From: Viridothelium virens
Taxonomy: Eukaryota; Ascomycota; Dothideomycetes; Trypetheliales; Trypetheliaceae
Reading direction: 5' to 3'
Assembly (NCBI GenBank): GCA_010094025.1
Contig: ML991808.1
Coordinates: 1-64,000 of the forward strand
DNA: 64,000 nucleotides
Position 1 is the first letter of the stretch, and each line of letters opens with the position of its first letter. The translations under genes and the position numbers were made by a program. Under the pieces are notes generated by a model that worked only from the letters and a program-made list of their open reading frames with translations, ran no database searches and had not been told where the DNA came from. Below are positions 34,895 to 47,557 of this stretch, one piece after another.

Positions 34895-36261
34895 ACGGGG
34901 GACGGGGGACGAAACGGCATACACATGAGGTGCATACATACCCTGGGGGATATTCGAGCTAGTCTTTGCGGAAGTTGGCGCGACATCATGCAATGCGGAC
35001 GAATCATGGAAGATATGAATGCCACATTTGAGCAAGACAGAAAGCGACTGCATAGATAATGATTACATGGTCTCACGGCCTCGGGATATCCAGCTTTGGT
35101 TTATTAGCCATGGAGCATATGGAGTTCAGACAGGATTAACTGGATTATGGGAGTATAGCATCTTCAATCTATTAAATGAATATACTTTTATCCTCACCTT
35201 TTTTGGAGGAAACGTAAGCCTCAGATATTCGCCACATTCGAATCGAATGCTATCATATACAAGTCTGAGCCAAGTTTACCGACTTCTCCAATACCGCAAG
35301 CCGCTGTGCCGGTGTATGGCTTACTCTCTCAACGCCCATATCTCTGCTGTAGACGAGTTCCTCGTCAAAAATCTGCTGCCATGTTGCCGGATGTTGGTAA
35401 TGATTAGCCGCGGTATGATTCATTGTAACGGTACATGTATGAGTATCAGCAGGGGACAGGTGCTGTATTGGCTACACACACCATTGTCAGATCAGACCTA
35501 TGATTAGACTCTTGCCTTCACTATCAAACATTGCGACTCGTAAAGGCCCTAATCTCAGACTTCGAATTATGCCTTCACTAATTACGTCCCTTTTGCTGAA
35601 TCCTTCTCCGCCCTCCCTCTGCCCTGAATTTAAACATACATACCCAGCACGGCCCACCGGCAGGAGACCATGATCATTTCTATTTTCTTTTTCCTAGTCC
35701 AAGTGCAAGTCCCTGTCTTACACAGAAGAATTGAGCATAGCCTGGGTCAGGCAATATCCGACATTCACTAGTCTAACACCTGAAGGTCTTCCAGGATGAA
35801 CAAGCAGAGATATACAGGTAAGACGTGCTCAGGATAAATGACTCGAGATCCCCTTAAGCTTTTTCTATCTACCTACAGTATCCTGAATGCCCCATAGCTT
35901 ATAGCACTAATATCTACAAGTGAATCACCATAGATTCCTCTACCACGCTCGCCCGTGCCTATACACACCAAGTAGCCAGAACGGTCCTGTGCTCCTTAGA
36001 CCTGAAAGCCATACCGCATCGTATCCTCTCGATGCCATAGGTAGCGCCGATGCGATGCCAAACCCAACGCCCAACATATGCCCAAAAACGAAAGCTAGCG
36101 TAACGCATATCGCCAATAGATGGTCCCATAGCCAAATCCAAATAGGGAGCGAGATTATGAAGAGAGAGAAAACGCTCATCTCTCTCATCTCATCAAGCAA
36201 CCCCCAAACTTAATTACGCAATCATATCTTATTCATCTCCCCGAAAAGCCGGGTGATCGAA
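34895..36261. other. Intergenic between convergent genes
   Basis: RasGEF and the ADAM gene converge here. A hydrophobic 86-codon minus-strand frame at 35940-36200 (several Leu/Ile/Phe-rich helices) is open but unsupported by any family. The rest shows nothing. Confidence 0.4.
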
Positions 36262-39098
36262 TCACGCATACCGCACACTCCGCATCGCAGGCGGCGGCGG
36301 CTCGACATACCCGCCCTGCCCGCGCCACAACGACGCATTCTGCGGCGTGCCATGCCACTGCGCATTATACTCCTGCTGGTAGAACCCATTTCCCGGGCCC
36401 GGACCCGGACCAACTCCTCCCCCAACCCCTCCATTCCCTGCATTCCCTGCATTCGCTCCTCCTCCTCCGACCATCCCCCCAGCACCAAACCCCGAGGCAG
36501 CGCGACTCTGCTGCATGTACGGCTGCTGAGGCGGGGCCCCACCGGGCCAACCCGGGGGCGGCGTGGACAGCTTGGAGGGACGGCGGCGGTAGCGGCGGGA
36601 GCGGCAGCAGCGGATGAGGCAGCCGAGGAGGGAGAGCAGGATGAGGGCGCCGATGGAGGCGGCGAGGCCGATGACGAGCGGTTTGTGGGAGGAGAGCCAG
36701 GAGGAGACTTCGCCGCCGACGGTGGAGCCTTTGCATTGGCCCTGCGGAAGAAGAAAACAGAAAGTTAGTGGGTGAGCTTGAGTCGGGGATGATGGGAAAA
36801 GCGGAGGATCACGGGGGGAAGGGTGGGGGAAAGCAAGTAAGACTGGGGCGGCTTGGTGGGACTTGGCTGCTTGGCGGACGCGCAATCGTGATGTGAGGGG
36901 GTTTCTTGGCGATGGGGATAGCGCTGACGAAGGAGAGAGAAGGAGATGGGATGAGGGAAAACTTACGTTCGAGCATCGACCACCTCCACCGCATGGCGTG
37001 CCGTCCAAGAAGTTCTGCTGCAGGCCGTAGCAGACACCAGTCCCAAATTCCGGGCTCGCACACGAAATCGTACACGTTGACGAGTCGCAAGCATAAGTAT
37101 CATTGCCCTGGGTGTAGCTCCCCATAACCGTCTTGCACTGCGTATCCCGACTCGTACACTGCCCCGACGCACACTGCAACCCGCTCCCGCAATTCGAGCC
37201 ATCAGGACTAGTGACATCAGCCGGACACGTCGGGCTGGAGCCGGAGCAGACCTCCTGGGGATCGCAGGTGCCAGTGGACGCGCGGCAGATGGTGCCGTTG
37301 GACGCGAGCTGGCAGCTGTGGCAGCAGTCCTCGTTAGAGTCGTCGCAGACGGCGCCGTTCTTGAACTTGCACGTGGTGGCGTCGCAGCAGGCGTTGGTGC
37401 CGCAGCCTTCGGTGCCGCCGCAGTCGCACTCCTCGCCCTGCTCGACGATGCCGTTGCCGCATTGTTGGCCGGTGATGGTGGTCACGCCTTTGTTGTCGTT
37501 CAGGCACGACGTTTTGACCGAGTTGCGCCCCATTGCGCTGCAGATGTTGCCGATGCTGCAGGGCGAGAAGTGTGTGATGCCTTGCGCCGTGGACGGGTTC
37601 ATGATGTACTGTTCGCCGGCGTCGCAGGTGGATGAGGAGAGCGGGCAGCATTGTTGCGCGGAGACGGTGGTGCCGTCGCTGCAGGTTTGGGATGTGCAGT
37701 CGTGGACAGCGCCAAAAGTGTGGCCGGTTTCGTGGCTGCAAACCGTTTCGTTAGTTTAGTAGAGGGAAAGATTAGAGGAGATACTTACGCAATAACCTGC
37801 CATTCTGTATTCGTCTTCGCGACAACGTTGGCGCCAGACACAGTCTCGCTGCCACCTCCATTGGTGCCATTGGCCGTCTGTGCTGTATTCACGCAAGCTT
37901 GACCAAGCCATGCCAGTCCAACAGTGGCTCCGCTATTACAATTTGTCAGAAGTGTCCAGTGACTGTTGTCATCTTGTTGTTCGCCTCTCCACTGTGAAAA
38001 GGTATTGAGCCGATCTTGGATATTGACGTTGTCCGAGCATCCCTCGTTCCAGGGCGTCGCCTGGGGAGGAGTTCCAGGGCAATTGGCATCAGCGACTGTC
38101 AAGTTCTGGAGACCAAGAGTGATGTTGAACGTCGTTTCGTAGAGGTTCGAGGCTAGATTCATCTGGTTGATGACATTTTGGTGAGCGGCAGACGAATTAG
38201 GAAATGTTCCAGTGTACGTGCAGTCAGTAGCCACTCCAACGAGCGCAACTTTGCGAGTGCTGGGACATCCCGCACTCTGACCGATGGTAGAAGTGAGGTT
38301 GACACCTCCGGAGTTTCCAGAACCGGGCTGGGTATCAATTTGGCGCTTGCCAAAGAGATTGGTGATGGGCATGACACCCCAGTGTGAATCCTCTCGCCTC
38401 AGCATGGTGTTGTAGACAGGATGATCAGGCTGCATATTGAAGGATAGGCTGTCTGACTGACATGACAGTTCATCATGCAGTGGTTGGATGACGGACCGCC
38501 TTAATTCTTGGTGTAGTCCTTCATCCTCTCTCATAATATCGGAATTTCTCCAGAGAACCATGTACTCGTCCGTGTCGGTAGCAGGCTCGATTTCAGGATC
38601 CATTTCGTGTTTGGTACTTATATAACTTGACGAAAGTTGGATATGGTGAGCGTCCTTACCAATGGAAAATCCGCCCTCAAACAACGGCTGTCGGCCATCC
38701 TTTTTCACCATTATTCGTGCCCATCCGACATTTCGCCATGACCCATCGAAGTCTTGTACAAAAGCAGAGCCCTTGAAAACCTTGTGGTCCAGCCTGTTGA
38801 TCGGTTCCTGCCGCGATACATATCCATCTGGACCCAGATAATTGATGCTCGCACCTTCCGGTATTATATCATGATTCGGCTCCAGGCCAAGTTTAACATG
38901 TAATGAGTTGTAAAGGTCAAATTTGAGGTCGAAGTGGTGGAGCGCCGTCACTCGGTGGGACTGGGTATTTATAGTGGCATTATGGACGACGGCCAACGAC
39001 CGTAACGGATTCCTCTGCGTCGACGTCGCATCCACGAAATTCAAGCCAGCTAACGATGCTATTGTACATATTATCGCCGGTTTTAGTATTGAGAACAT
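36262..39098 (-). CDS. ADAM (reprolysin M12B) membrane metalloprotease
   Basis: Type I membrane zinc protease of the fungal ADAM group, able to shed surface proteins. Exons 39098-37789, 37735-36967, 36741-36262, 852 residues. A signal peptide (IICTIASLAGLNFVDA) leads to a propeptide of about 250 residues ending near KRQID, which looks like a kexin site. The catalytic domain holds the zinc motif HETGHTFGAVHD, split by intron 1 directly before its first His, and the Met-turn candidate. The disintegrin/Cys-rich part follows (CDCGGTEGCGTNACC), then one membrane helix (PLVIGLAASIGALILLSLLG), a CCRSRRYRRR basic stop and a Gly/Pro/Gln-rich cytosolic tail. The second intron (36742-36966) is 225 nt, divisible by three and stop-free. 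Confidence 0.93.
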
Positions 39099-40203
39099 CT
39101 TGGCGGGCAGAGAGCGCCCGCCAGGAGGTGGAAAGAAGTCGGTGTGAAGTATCAGCAGTTGCGGCGAGGCGACCAGTGAGGGTGTTCAAGGCGGTCGGGG
39201 CGAGAGGATGAGCATTTGTAGTGGTGTCGAAATAAAAGCGAGTGGAGGTCGATGCGAAAGTGGGCACCGAAGAAGGAAAGTCACCGGGTGGCAACAGTAT
39301 GACCGCGAGGTGGTGGTGATGGTACGGAGTAATGGTGGTGAGGATAGGATGGTAAATGACTGGCTGGGGCGGTGCACTTGGCGGCTTGGCTTCTTCTCCC
39401 GAACTCCCTTGCTCCGCTTATCCTTCTTCTCCGCAGATCAGCGAAAATATCACCAATTCGCCATTTCCTTCCTCATCTCATGCGAAACACATAAAAAGGC
39501 CGGCCGATGATTGGGCGATTGGGCGATTGGTTGTCTGGCCACCAATTCCCCCTTGGCGGCGCCTCAAGATTCTCTTCCGCGTCGCAGACGCAACTCCTCA
39601 AACCCTCCACCCGCCGCCTGACTTGCCTTTCATCTCAAATGTTTGATCCCCACAGGCTCTAGTCTGAGATTCTACTAACTGGCTCTCCACTCACTCCTTC
39701 GCATTTTTGAGGTAGAAATTGTGGTTAGGTATCCAAAGCACTGCTCACATCAGCGACTCAGCTCGCCCTCCACTCCGTCGGCGCTCCCGATGCAGTCATG
39801 TACTGCGCCGTAAGCAAAGCCTTGCCATTTCGGCGCTGGCAATTGCAACGTTGTGGATCCCTACTCTGATCGTTTACCATCAGTATCATCATTTCCCTAC
39901 GCAGAATCTCGTCCGAACCCTCTCTCATTGGATGATTCATTCAAATCCAGCCTTACACTCTAGAAACAATCCTACTTCCATTCCATCTTCTCTTTCGTGT
40001 CATTTTCTCTCCCAAGAAGAGGGAACTTGGTATGCGGACCACGATAATAAAAATCGTAGACTTGTTGAACTTGTGGGTTTCTAGTCTATTGAGTACGACT
40101 GAGTAAGTCAATGAGAGCATAACAAGGCTGCAGATGCTTCGCTTGTACCTACGACTGAATCGCAACCAGATCAAATCATCACTCAATTTGGTCACACTTT
40201 TCC
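39099..40203. other. Intergenic; ADAM promoter side
   Basis: A plus-strand frame at 39719-40084 includes a hydrophobic stretch but has no splice or family support. The minus strand at 39953-40200 might hold a last exon of the small gene next to it. Confidence 0.35.
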
Positions 40204-40510
40204 TTATACGATTGTAGCAGGCCAACCCAGGCTGGGGTACGCATCAATACTTACCTGGATATTGGAGCCCCTCATGTTCCCCGGAACGAAGGGTGGGGGC
40301 ACTGGTGGGCGCTCAAGTGGCTCGTTGCGAGAAGGCCTCTCAGATCTCGAGGCCTGGTCTAGCACGTCTGGGTACCCTTGTACTCCTGGTTCCGCTATTC
40401 TCCGCAAAGTCTCGCGCGCTGTCGTTGTTCCTCTAGTAACCACCTAGCTGACTTCACCGGCTCAATTAATTATGGTGCCCAACCAGGACCAAATTGCTAA
40501 CCTTTGTCAT
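40204..40510 (-). CDS. Small two-exon gene, unknown function
   Basis: ATG ACA AAG at 40510-40502 forms a 9-nt first exon ending at a GT donor. The intron 40444-40501 contains a branch-like TTAATTGA and ends in GCTAG, and the second exon (from 40443) continues in phase: MTKVVTRGTTTARETLRRIA, then a proline-rich stretch (ERPPVPPPFVPGNMRGSN). A further donor (CAG|GTAAGT) at 40254 suggests one more exon; without it the frame ends at 40204, 82 residues. No hydrophobic segment and no family recognised. It is divergent from the acyltransferase-like gene with 167 bp between starts, implying a shared promoter. Confidence 0.5.
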
Positions 40511-40677
40511 GCCGTACTATCTATTCTGCTAAAATGTCATCAGCTATAAGAGGTAAGTCTGCTTCCATCTGCTATTTCTCACTTCTCTGCATTGTCTTCT
40601 TTACTTTATGCGCAAGTCTTCCTACTTCTTGAAAAAAGAGTTTGAGCTTTTCACTCCACATCTTATCTCCGCACGAG

Positions 40678-41629
40678 ATGACCTCCAAATCTGCTGCCTC
40701 AGAGGCCAACCCTTCACATCTCCCGCCGCGCTATGAGATTCGCAAACTTGCGCCCGAGCACATTCCCTGGGCGGCCGCTCTTGCCTGTCATACCAATATT
40801 TTCTACTCTCCAGTATGGTCCGTTGCCTACCCCAATGACCAAGTCGCCCGCCTTCATACACTTTTCACCGCGGGCGACTATCTCATCCGTCACCAAGTGA
40901 ACTCTGGCTTTTCATTCGGAGTTTTTGACTTGGAGTATAAGTTCAAAAATCCCAGGTCCGAGGCCACAGGAGGAGCTCTATACTGGGACACAACCGACCT
41001 TGAAGCAACTCCCGAGAAGTTACTAGAACAAATGGACTTCCCGCTCTGTTCCATAGCCCTGTCGTATGACGGACATCATCCTCTGGACATGAAAGAGATG
41101 CTACCCGCCATCAAAAGCCTTCCACTTTTCGGCACAGTATATCAAGCCCTCGCAGAGCGCGATCCTCGTCCAGCAGGCTCGTGGAAAGCCACGGCGGAGA
41201 AGCAAGTTCTGATGCGCAACGCTACAAGTACTAGGAAAGACTACGAGGGGCAGGGTCTAATGAAGAAACAGGCGCAATGGTTGATGAGAGAGGCAGACAA
41301 AGCTGGATATCGAGGAATCCAGATTGAGTGCGTCCATGACGCTGTGACCAACACCTGGTTGAATCCACCGAAACCATACAAATCAACTTTGGTATGTAAA
41401 CTCGATACGGAAACGTACGAGGAGAAGGATGAGGAGACTGGAGAGATGAAGAAAGTTTTCAGTCCCAGTAAGCAGGTGGTCACCAAGATCTATGTGACGC
41501 TGTAAGTGCGAGCTCCATCCTGTTTCTTGACACTATCACAGTGGGGAGGCTGTTTGAAGACTAACACGGCATAGCAAGGAATCAAGTACAAATGGCGCCA
41601 TGACGAACCCAACACCAGGATTGGGTTAA
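40678..41629 (+). CDS. GNAT-like acyltransferase domain protein
   Basis: Exons 40678-41501 and 41575-41629, 292 residues. The start ATG 40678 (MTSKSAASEANPS) is the first ATG in frame. The sequence has the layout of fungal GNAT-fold proteins: YEIRKLAPEHIPWAAAL at the first strand, and near residue 180 a motif close to the acetyl-CoA loop (TRKDYEGQGLMKKQAQWLM, compare R/Q-x-x-G-x-G/A), followed by GYRGIQIECVH. Acyl-CoA binding is inferred from this loop; the substrate is unknown. The short second exon supplies the C-terminal KESSTNGAM tail. Confidence 0.65.
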
Positions 41630-41855
41630 GTGGAAAAGGAGGACGAGATGCACTTTAGCAGCGTAGAACGTGAAAATGCATTTTTCAAGACTAACAGAAA
41701 TCGAGAGTTTGAACCCCTGTATAAGAATTTACGATCACCCAGCATTACTCTCCTCGAGCAGATGCATTATTCCCGAGCTAGGCTTTCCTACAGTTGCAAC
41801 TATGAAGAATTCGCACCCAAGGAAACAGAGGTATTGCTAGTAAAATGCAAGCTTG

Positions 41856-42967
41856 CTAGTCCGATGAGCTCCGACTCGGAGACTGGGAGAGCTGGTTGCT
41901 GAAGTGCGTCTGACCGATCTACAAACCATTAGCTCGATAATGTTTCCGCGTCCTTAAGCTAGCCTTTCCCAAAAGAAGGGAGTACCCTAGGAAGGACCGT
42001 ACCTGAATCACCACCAACCATAAGCTCAGCCCCGCCAAGAAGCTCAACATCGTATCCCGCTTCGTCGCACCCAAGACGTACACTACCCAGCTTAGCAGTC
42101 CACTCGAGATCAAGCTCCAGACGATGGCGATCCAAAAGTAGTATTCAATGAAGACCGGACTGAAGGTGGAGTTGGTGACGATGATGGCAACGGCGTAGAA
42201 GAGGATCAGCACTGCCATAGAGCCGAAGAGTATGCCCTGCCAGAAGTGTCGTCGGTATGGGTGCCAGTGGAGTGTGCCGTCAGTGTCGTAGCGAATCACG
42301 CCTTTACGGCTCTCAGACGGTTTCTTGAGCCGGAGTCGCCACAGATGTTGGGTTGTGTCAGGACAATGTAGTGCGCGGAATTCCTACAAGAAAATGAATC
42401 AGTCTACGCAAAATGTCCCAGGTACGTCACGGAGAAGAGAGCTGTGAGTGTGTACCTTGATCTCTTCCTTGTGATACTCGGACAGAGAGTCTTCTCCAAC
42501 TTCGAGAATACTAGGGGATGCTTCGCCCCAGGCTTTGCTGAGCATTACCCATTGCTCCTCGCTCCTCTCTCGAAGTAGGTGCACAATAGTCAAGCCGCGG
42601 TGAGCAGCATATTCGGGATCTTCCATCTGCAGACGCTTTATTTCATTCTCCGTCGCTTGGTCTTTGATGAGATGTTAAAGCTCACAGCCACCTCAATCTC
42701 ATTGGGACAGAAAGCGAACGTACCCAGCCTCTTGAGCAAGCCGCTTGCTATCAAAATGAGGTCCGCGTATCGCTGTGACGATGGATCTAGACTCTTGAGA
42801 TTGCTCTCAATCTTTTGGAGCTGATGCCAGATGCTCCATAAGCAGACACGTCGCAGATGTGTGAACTTGGGTATGAAAATGGCGGGATTCGCTTTTTGCA
42901 AATCGCAGGATACTTCCGAAAGCTCCTTTTTGATATAGCTCGAGCTTCTGCGGGTTGGCATTGGCAT
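41856..42967 (-). CDS. Three-TM fungal membrane protein, DUF6594-like
   Basis: Exons 42967-42724, 42661-42456, 42383-42003, 41918-41856, 297 residues; phases close. The N-terminal half is helical (IFIPKFTHLRRVCLWSIWHQ, then DPSSQRYADLILIASGLLKRL), like the front of DUF6594 proteins. The C-terminal part has three membrane helices (GILFGSMAVLILFYAVAII, IAIVWSLISSGLLSWVVYVL, TMLSFLAGLSLWLVVIQ). The call rests on layout, not on a fixed motif. The function of that family is unknown. The first intron start (GTACGT) and branch TTTAAC decide the join into DQATENEIKRLQ. Confidence 0.62.
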
Positions 42968-44217
42968 GGATCTCGTGCGATACTCTGTTATCTCGGGGGG
43001 ATTTTTCGTTCCTGAGATTATATGAGCAGGTCATTTGAAGCCCGTGAAAGCGCTAGGATTCTGGCAGAATACCCGTTGTGGTTATCGTGCTTTGATGAGC
43101 GTCCAATTTGTCTGAATGTGTCGTGGATTTTCTCGGGTGCAAGCCCATTTCAACATCATGGTATTCCATCATCGAGTATCAGAGCAGAAGCTAATGACAG
43201 AAATGCACAAATCTTCAGCTCGGCTCAACTTTATACGACCATGGAGGGTCGGATCAGTCTACTATATATTGGAACACAGCGGGGCTTTCGTGAAGCGCTC
43301 TGTGTCATTGTATCGGTGCGTTGCATAAAAATGGTTCCACAGCAGTCTTTAGAAACGGGTCAGGAAAGATAGGCGCTGAAACTCGGCTTCCTACAGATCT
43401 GCATATCCAATCCGGAATGTAGTAGTCGAGTCATGAGATAAGCCGTTCATGAGAATGAAAATATGGCAGCCTTTGACCAAAGGTCAGTCCTAGAAGAAAA
43501 AATTCCGAATTTACCTTGAAGCCGCTTCAGCGTACTTATAGTAAGCAAAATAAAGTTGCAGAAGTCTCATTGGATTGGCTCAATGCTCACCTCGACTGAT
43601 CCATGTGCAGAGAACTTGAGTCCAGCATCTTTTCACCGACGTCCGACGTAATCGATCTAAGTTCTACACGACTAAGAGTGTTTCTAGAAAAAGATCTTCA
43701 TATGGGTTCACTGAACGAAAACCACGGCAAAGTGCATGCCTCGAACGGATGAAAGAACTTACTCCAGGCATTGGCTAGATATGACGAGCCAATGGCTGAT
43801 TGGTCTCGATCGACTCCATACCTGCCATGCGGCACGAACCACTTATTCTCTTCTGTACAGCCTAGAGCTTCGAGGAGGTCAAGAAGGACAAACATTGCCT
43901 TCGGTATGTTTGAAACTTCCACGACAGTGCCAGACTGCATGTGACTCTCCGACGAGATAGTGAGGTTCTTGCACAAAGGATGATCACTTGGAGCAACGCT
44001 CCACAAGATTCAGACACAAGAGACCGAGCACCCGTGACTGATCGAATCAAGTCTCGGGTGTGTTCAGCCAGGTCTGTAATAAGCCGCTTTATCTGTAGAT
44101 TTGAAGATCTCCATATCCGAGTATGAAAGGTTAATTTTGAGCAGCTTTCGTATATACAGAGATTGACAAATTCTTGCCAGTCACTTCAATAATCAATGAA
44201 GATCTCCGTATCAATTT
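42968..44217. other. Intergenic; no supported gene
   Basis: Contains a 102-codon minus frame at 43698-44006 and an overlapping plus frame, neither with recognisable features. Region upstream of the three-TM gene and downstream of the sedolisin. Confidence 0.35.
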
Positions 44218-46888
44218 CTACGGAAGACTCATGAACAATTCCAGCATGCGCGGATAATTGGGTGTTCCCAAACCCGTAGCAGGATCCCATCCGGCAGCAG
44301 CATGGAAGCCTTCGGTACCGCACCCAACGTTCGTCCCATTGACAATGTCATTCAGAACCTCAGGATGTGCGTAGAGAACTGGATTCACGAAACCAACAGG
44401 TGTTTTGTTAGCAGCAAAGCGCTCTTCGTTGATCAATGTGAGCACTGAAGCAAATAGCGGCGACGCAAGACTACTGCCGTACCAATGTTCATCAATCCCA
44501 TTGGTGTATGCGCGGAAGTTAGCCCCATTAGCTGCAACATCAGGATAGCCTCTTCCAATACGATTGTAGATCCCCTGAGTACTGTTGACGTTGACACCGA
44601 ACTCCTCGTAGTAAGGGTATGGAGGGCTGTTCTCAGTCAGATAGCGCGCGACGGCTGCTTTCTGATAGGAAGGCTGTCCATAGTAGTTCGAGAAACCTCC
44701 AGCCGAAGTAAAGTTCTGTGCAGTGCCACTGAGATTGACGTGCATCACGCTCTCGCGGTCGAGAACTGTCTGGTTTCCATACAAAAGGGTACCTCCGACC
44801 GAGGTGATGTAGGGGCAATTGGATGGATACTGAGGGTTGAAGATCGTCGCCTGAGGTCCCAAACAGCCGTTTGCAGCTCCATCGTTGGGGAATGATCCTA
44901 CACCATAGTCTCCAGAAGCTACGAGGATGGAATGACCTTGTAAGGCGAGCTTCATGAATTCATTGCATTGACGTTTGGAGTAGTTAATCGGAAGATCGTG
45001 CTCCGCTTGGCCGTAAGACGCGCTGATAACATTCGTCGGCTTGTAGATACCGCATTGTCTTTGGCCTGCATCCCAGTAAGTAAGACGCAGATACGATACT
45101 TTCGAATAGCAATCTACAAAAATAATAGAGAGATGAAAGCCATGAGATACTCACCCTTGTATCCTCCAGGTGCTGGGTCTGGATAGACCGGGTCGATTGA
45201 TGGGTCGTCTCCTGTCTCTCCGTACGCAGTGTAATTGCAATACGACTATCAAAGTTAGCATACGAGAAGAGCGGCTTGGAACCACGATTACACAGTTTTC
45301 TCGGGCGTTTGCGAGCTTGCTTGGAAGCTTTGGATAATGCATCGGCTCCGGGCCAAAGTCCCGTTTCCCACTGTGCAGCTTGGTGTGGGTGCCTGTCTTT
45401 TTGTCCGACAAGCAGCTCGCTGGAAAACTCCTGAGCAGGTCCCATTCGTCTCGGACAAGCAACCGTGTCAGAGCTCTCTAGATGAAAATGAAACTTACAC
45501 CGTCTAATGCATCTAGGAAAGTATTGAAGAGATTGGTTGTAGCGACCTCTTGAGGCTCGTAAATTTGATCATCAACCTGGTACAACGTAACCGTTTGCGG
45601 ATAGATCAATGAATATCTGACGTGGTTAGGACATGTCGTAGGATTGAGGTTCGAAGTTCTGGCAGAAACCTACGCCATATCGATGTCTATATCAGACTCG
45701 CCCGTAACCTCGGAACTATTCTGTGGCATCCCGTACGCAGCGCCATCAATGAGGGCAGGGATAGGGTACGTGCCCTGAGGAACGTATGGCGCATATTGTG
45801 CGTAGAACAAGTCGAGGTCCTGTTTGCTGAAATAGTCGCCCTGCTCGTACAATCCAAGAGAGTTGCCGGGAGTTGCCTTGGTTGCGTTCGGGATGTGATA
45901 GAGAGCTTTGATGCTAAATTCATTGAATTAGTGTTTGAAGGTTAAAGCTGGGTCAAGAGGTACAGAATCATGCCAAAAAAAACGTCTCAACTATGGCAAA
46001 TTCTAGCGCTTTCAGATCTTAAGATGTGTTCCATCAGCTCACTCACCAAGGAGGCGTAATGTTGAGTCCGCAGCCTTGTAAATCTTGAGGCAACCCATAT
46101 GCTGCTTGCGGCTTCCAGGACATGTCACCACCGCTCCATGCGTGATTCATGCGGGCAGGGGGCTTTGGAAACTTGTGCGCTTTAGAGGACGCTCGCTTAA
46201 CTTTGATGTCTCTTTTGACCACAGGAGTAAGTTTGACACCAGGAGTAATGTAATCGATATAGCCTTGAAGGTGTTTCGGAACGTGATAACTTGAGAGCAA
46301 AATCAGCACTACTTCATACTAGTCTGTGAATCATGCGCATATTGTCTCACAAGACCAGGTGGGGAACGAGCTGGGTCAATAGCGCTGCGCAGTGGAATAC
46401 AAAGCTCATTACCTTGAGCATCCGACACGAATTTTGGAGCTATGTTTGTGCTCATGCTCATAGAATTCCGTTCGCAGCAAGGTTTCCGCTTCTTTTGCGG
46501 TGGCATCAAACGCGAGCCAGCCTTTATTCTCGTAATCGATAATCCGAGAGCTCTCAATTCCAGCAGACGTAAGCCACTGCTTCACGGCCGTAACAACACC
46601 GTCTGCCGGAGCGAACGCCTCGTGAACCTCTTTCGCAGTCCAGTACTTTCCATACTTGGGAGACTGAGGATCCGAAATTTGCATGAGATAATCATGACCC
46701 TTTTCAAGATTTGTCTGCGCCAAAGCAATCTTCATCGGTAGTACGGTATCGCCATCCACGCGAGCACGTCTGTTCCAGTCTAAATTCGACGCATGCCGCT
46801 GCTCATGCGGGACTTCCCATGGAGTTGGCGAAGAGCTGGAGAGCCCAACAAGGGCCGTCAGAAGGAGGAAAAACGAACAGAACATCAA
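44218..46888 (-). CDS. Sedolisin-family (S53) serine peptidase, secreted
   Basis: Acid-active secreted peptidase, tripeptidyl-peptidase type. Six exons: 46888-46413, 46289-46047, 45913-45674, 45616-45499, 45245-45155, 45065-44218; all phases close, 671 residues. A signal peptide (FCSFFLLLTALVGLSSS) precedes a pro-domain with the family marks HYLM..SDPQSPKYGKYW. The mature enzyme carries the catalytic Glu/Asp pair in ESDIDID (about residues 312-316), the oxyanion Asp in SGDYGVGSFPNDG (about 442), and the nucleophile in GSSLASP (canonical GTSxSxP). The calcium-site region DIVNGTNVGC near the end is also present. Several Asn-x-Ser/Thr sites fit secretion. Intron 4 (45246-45498) is 253 nt, long for this locus. 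Confidence 0.93.
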
Positions 46889-47531
46889 GACGATCCAAGT
46901 TCAAGTTTGATACAGCCCAGATACTACCCTCGGTATAATAGGAAAACACCCCATAGGCCTTGGCGGCGGGCCTTTAGCTTTATACATGTTGATTGCATGA
47001 TCAGCACGCTCTTATCGGCCCTTGTCCTTGTCTTGAAAGGCTTCGGCTGGGATTTGCTGCAGTCCATCACGGCTATTCAGTCCGCTATGTTTGCTTCGGG
47101 CAGGACCTTTGACGAGGGTGGAGCGCTTGAATTGTACCTGACAGCTCCCCGCGTCTCTTATCTGCAACCAATTCAGAGGCGGGTTAGCTTGTCATGGACT
47201 TAGCCTGTAAGAGCGATCCAGGGACCGAAGGATCGACATCCTGTCGAATCATGAACCTGCAAAGCGTAGATCCCATGTGAAGTACATAAGATTCTGGAAA
47301 AATTCGTGAGGTATAGATAGACGTTGCATGCTCTCAAAAGTAATCAAAAAGCCCACTTTGCGACACTTTCGTCAATTGTCGACCGAATTGAGACCAGTTC
47401 AGACACAGCGCACTGACATTTTCTTAAATGACGTACCGAGGTCTCTCCGGAAGCCCCACTCTTAAGACAGCCCTGCCGCCGCAGGTACCATGCTTGTACC
47501 CAGTCACGTGACACTCACTATTCACCTTACA
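46889..47531. other. Intergenic; sedolisin promoter
   Basis: Divergent region between the sedolisin and the U6 gene. No ORF of interest. Confidence 0.45.
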
Positions 47532-47541
47532 GTATATATAT
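47532..47541 (+). promoter_or_regulatory. TATA box of the U6 gene
   Basis: GTATATATAT lies about 25 bp before the inferred U6 start, the spacing expected for RNA polymerase III (TFIIIB) recruitment at SNR6-like genes. Confidence 0.7.
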
Positions 47542-47557
47542 CTTTTGAAAACTGTTC

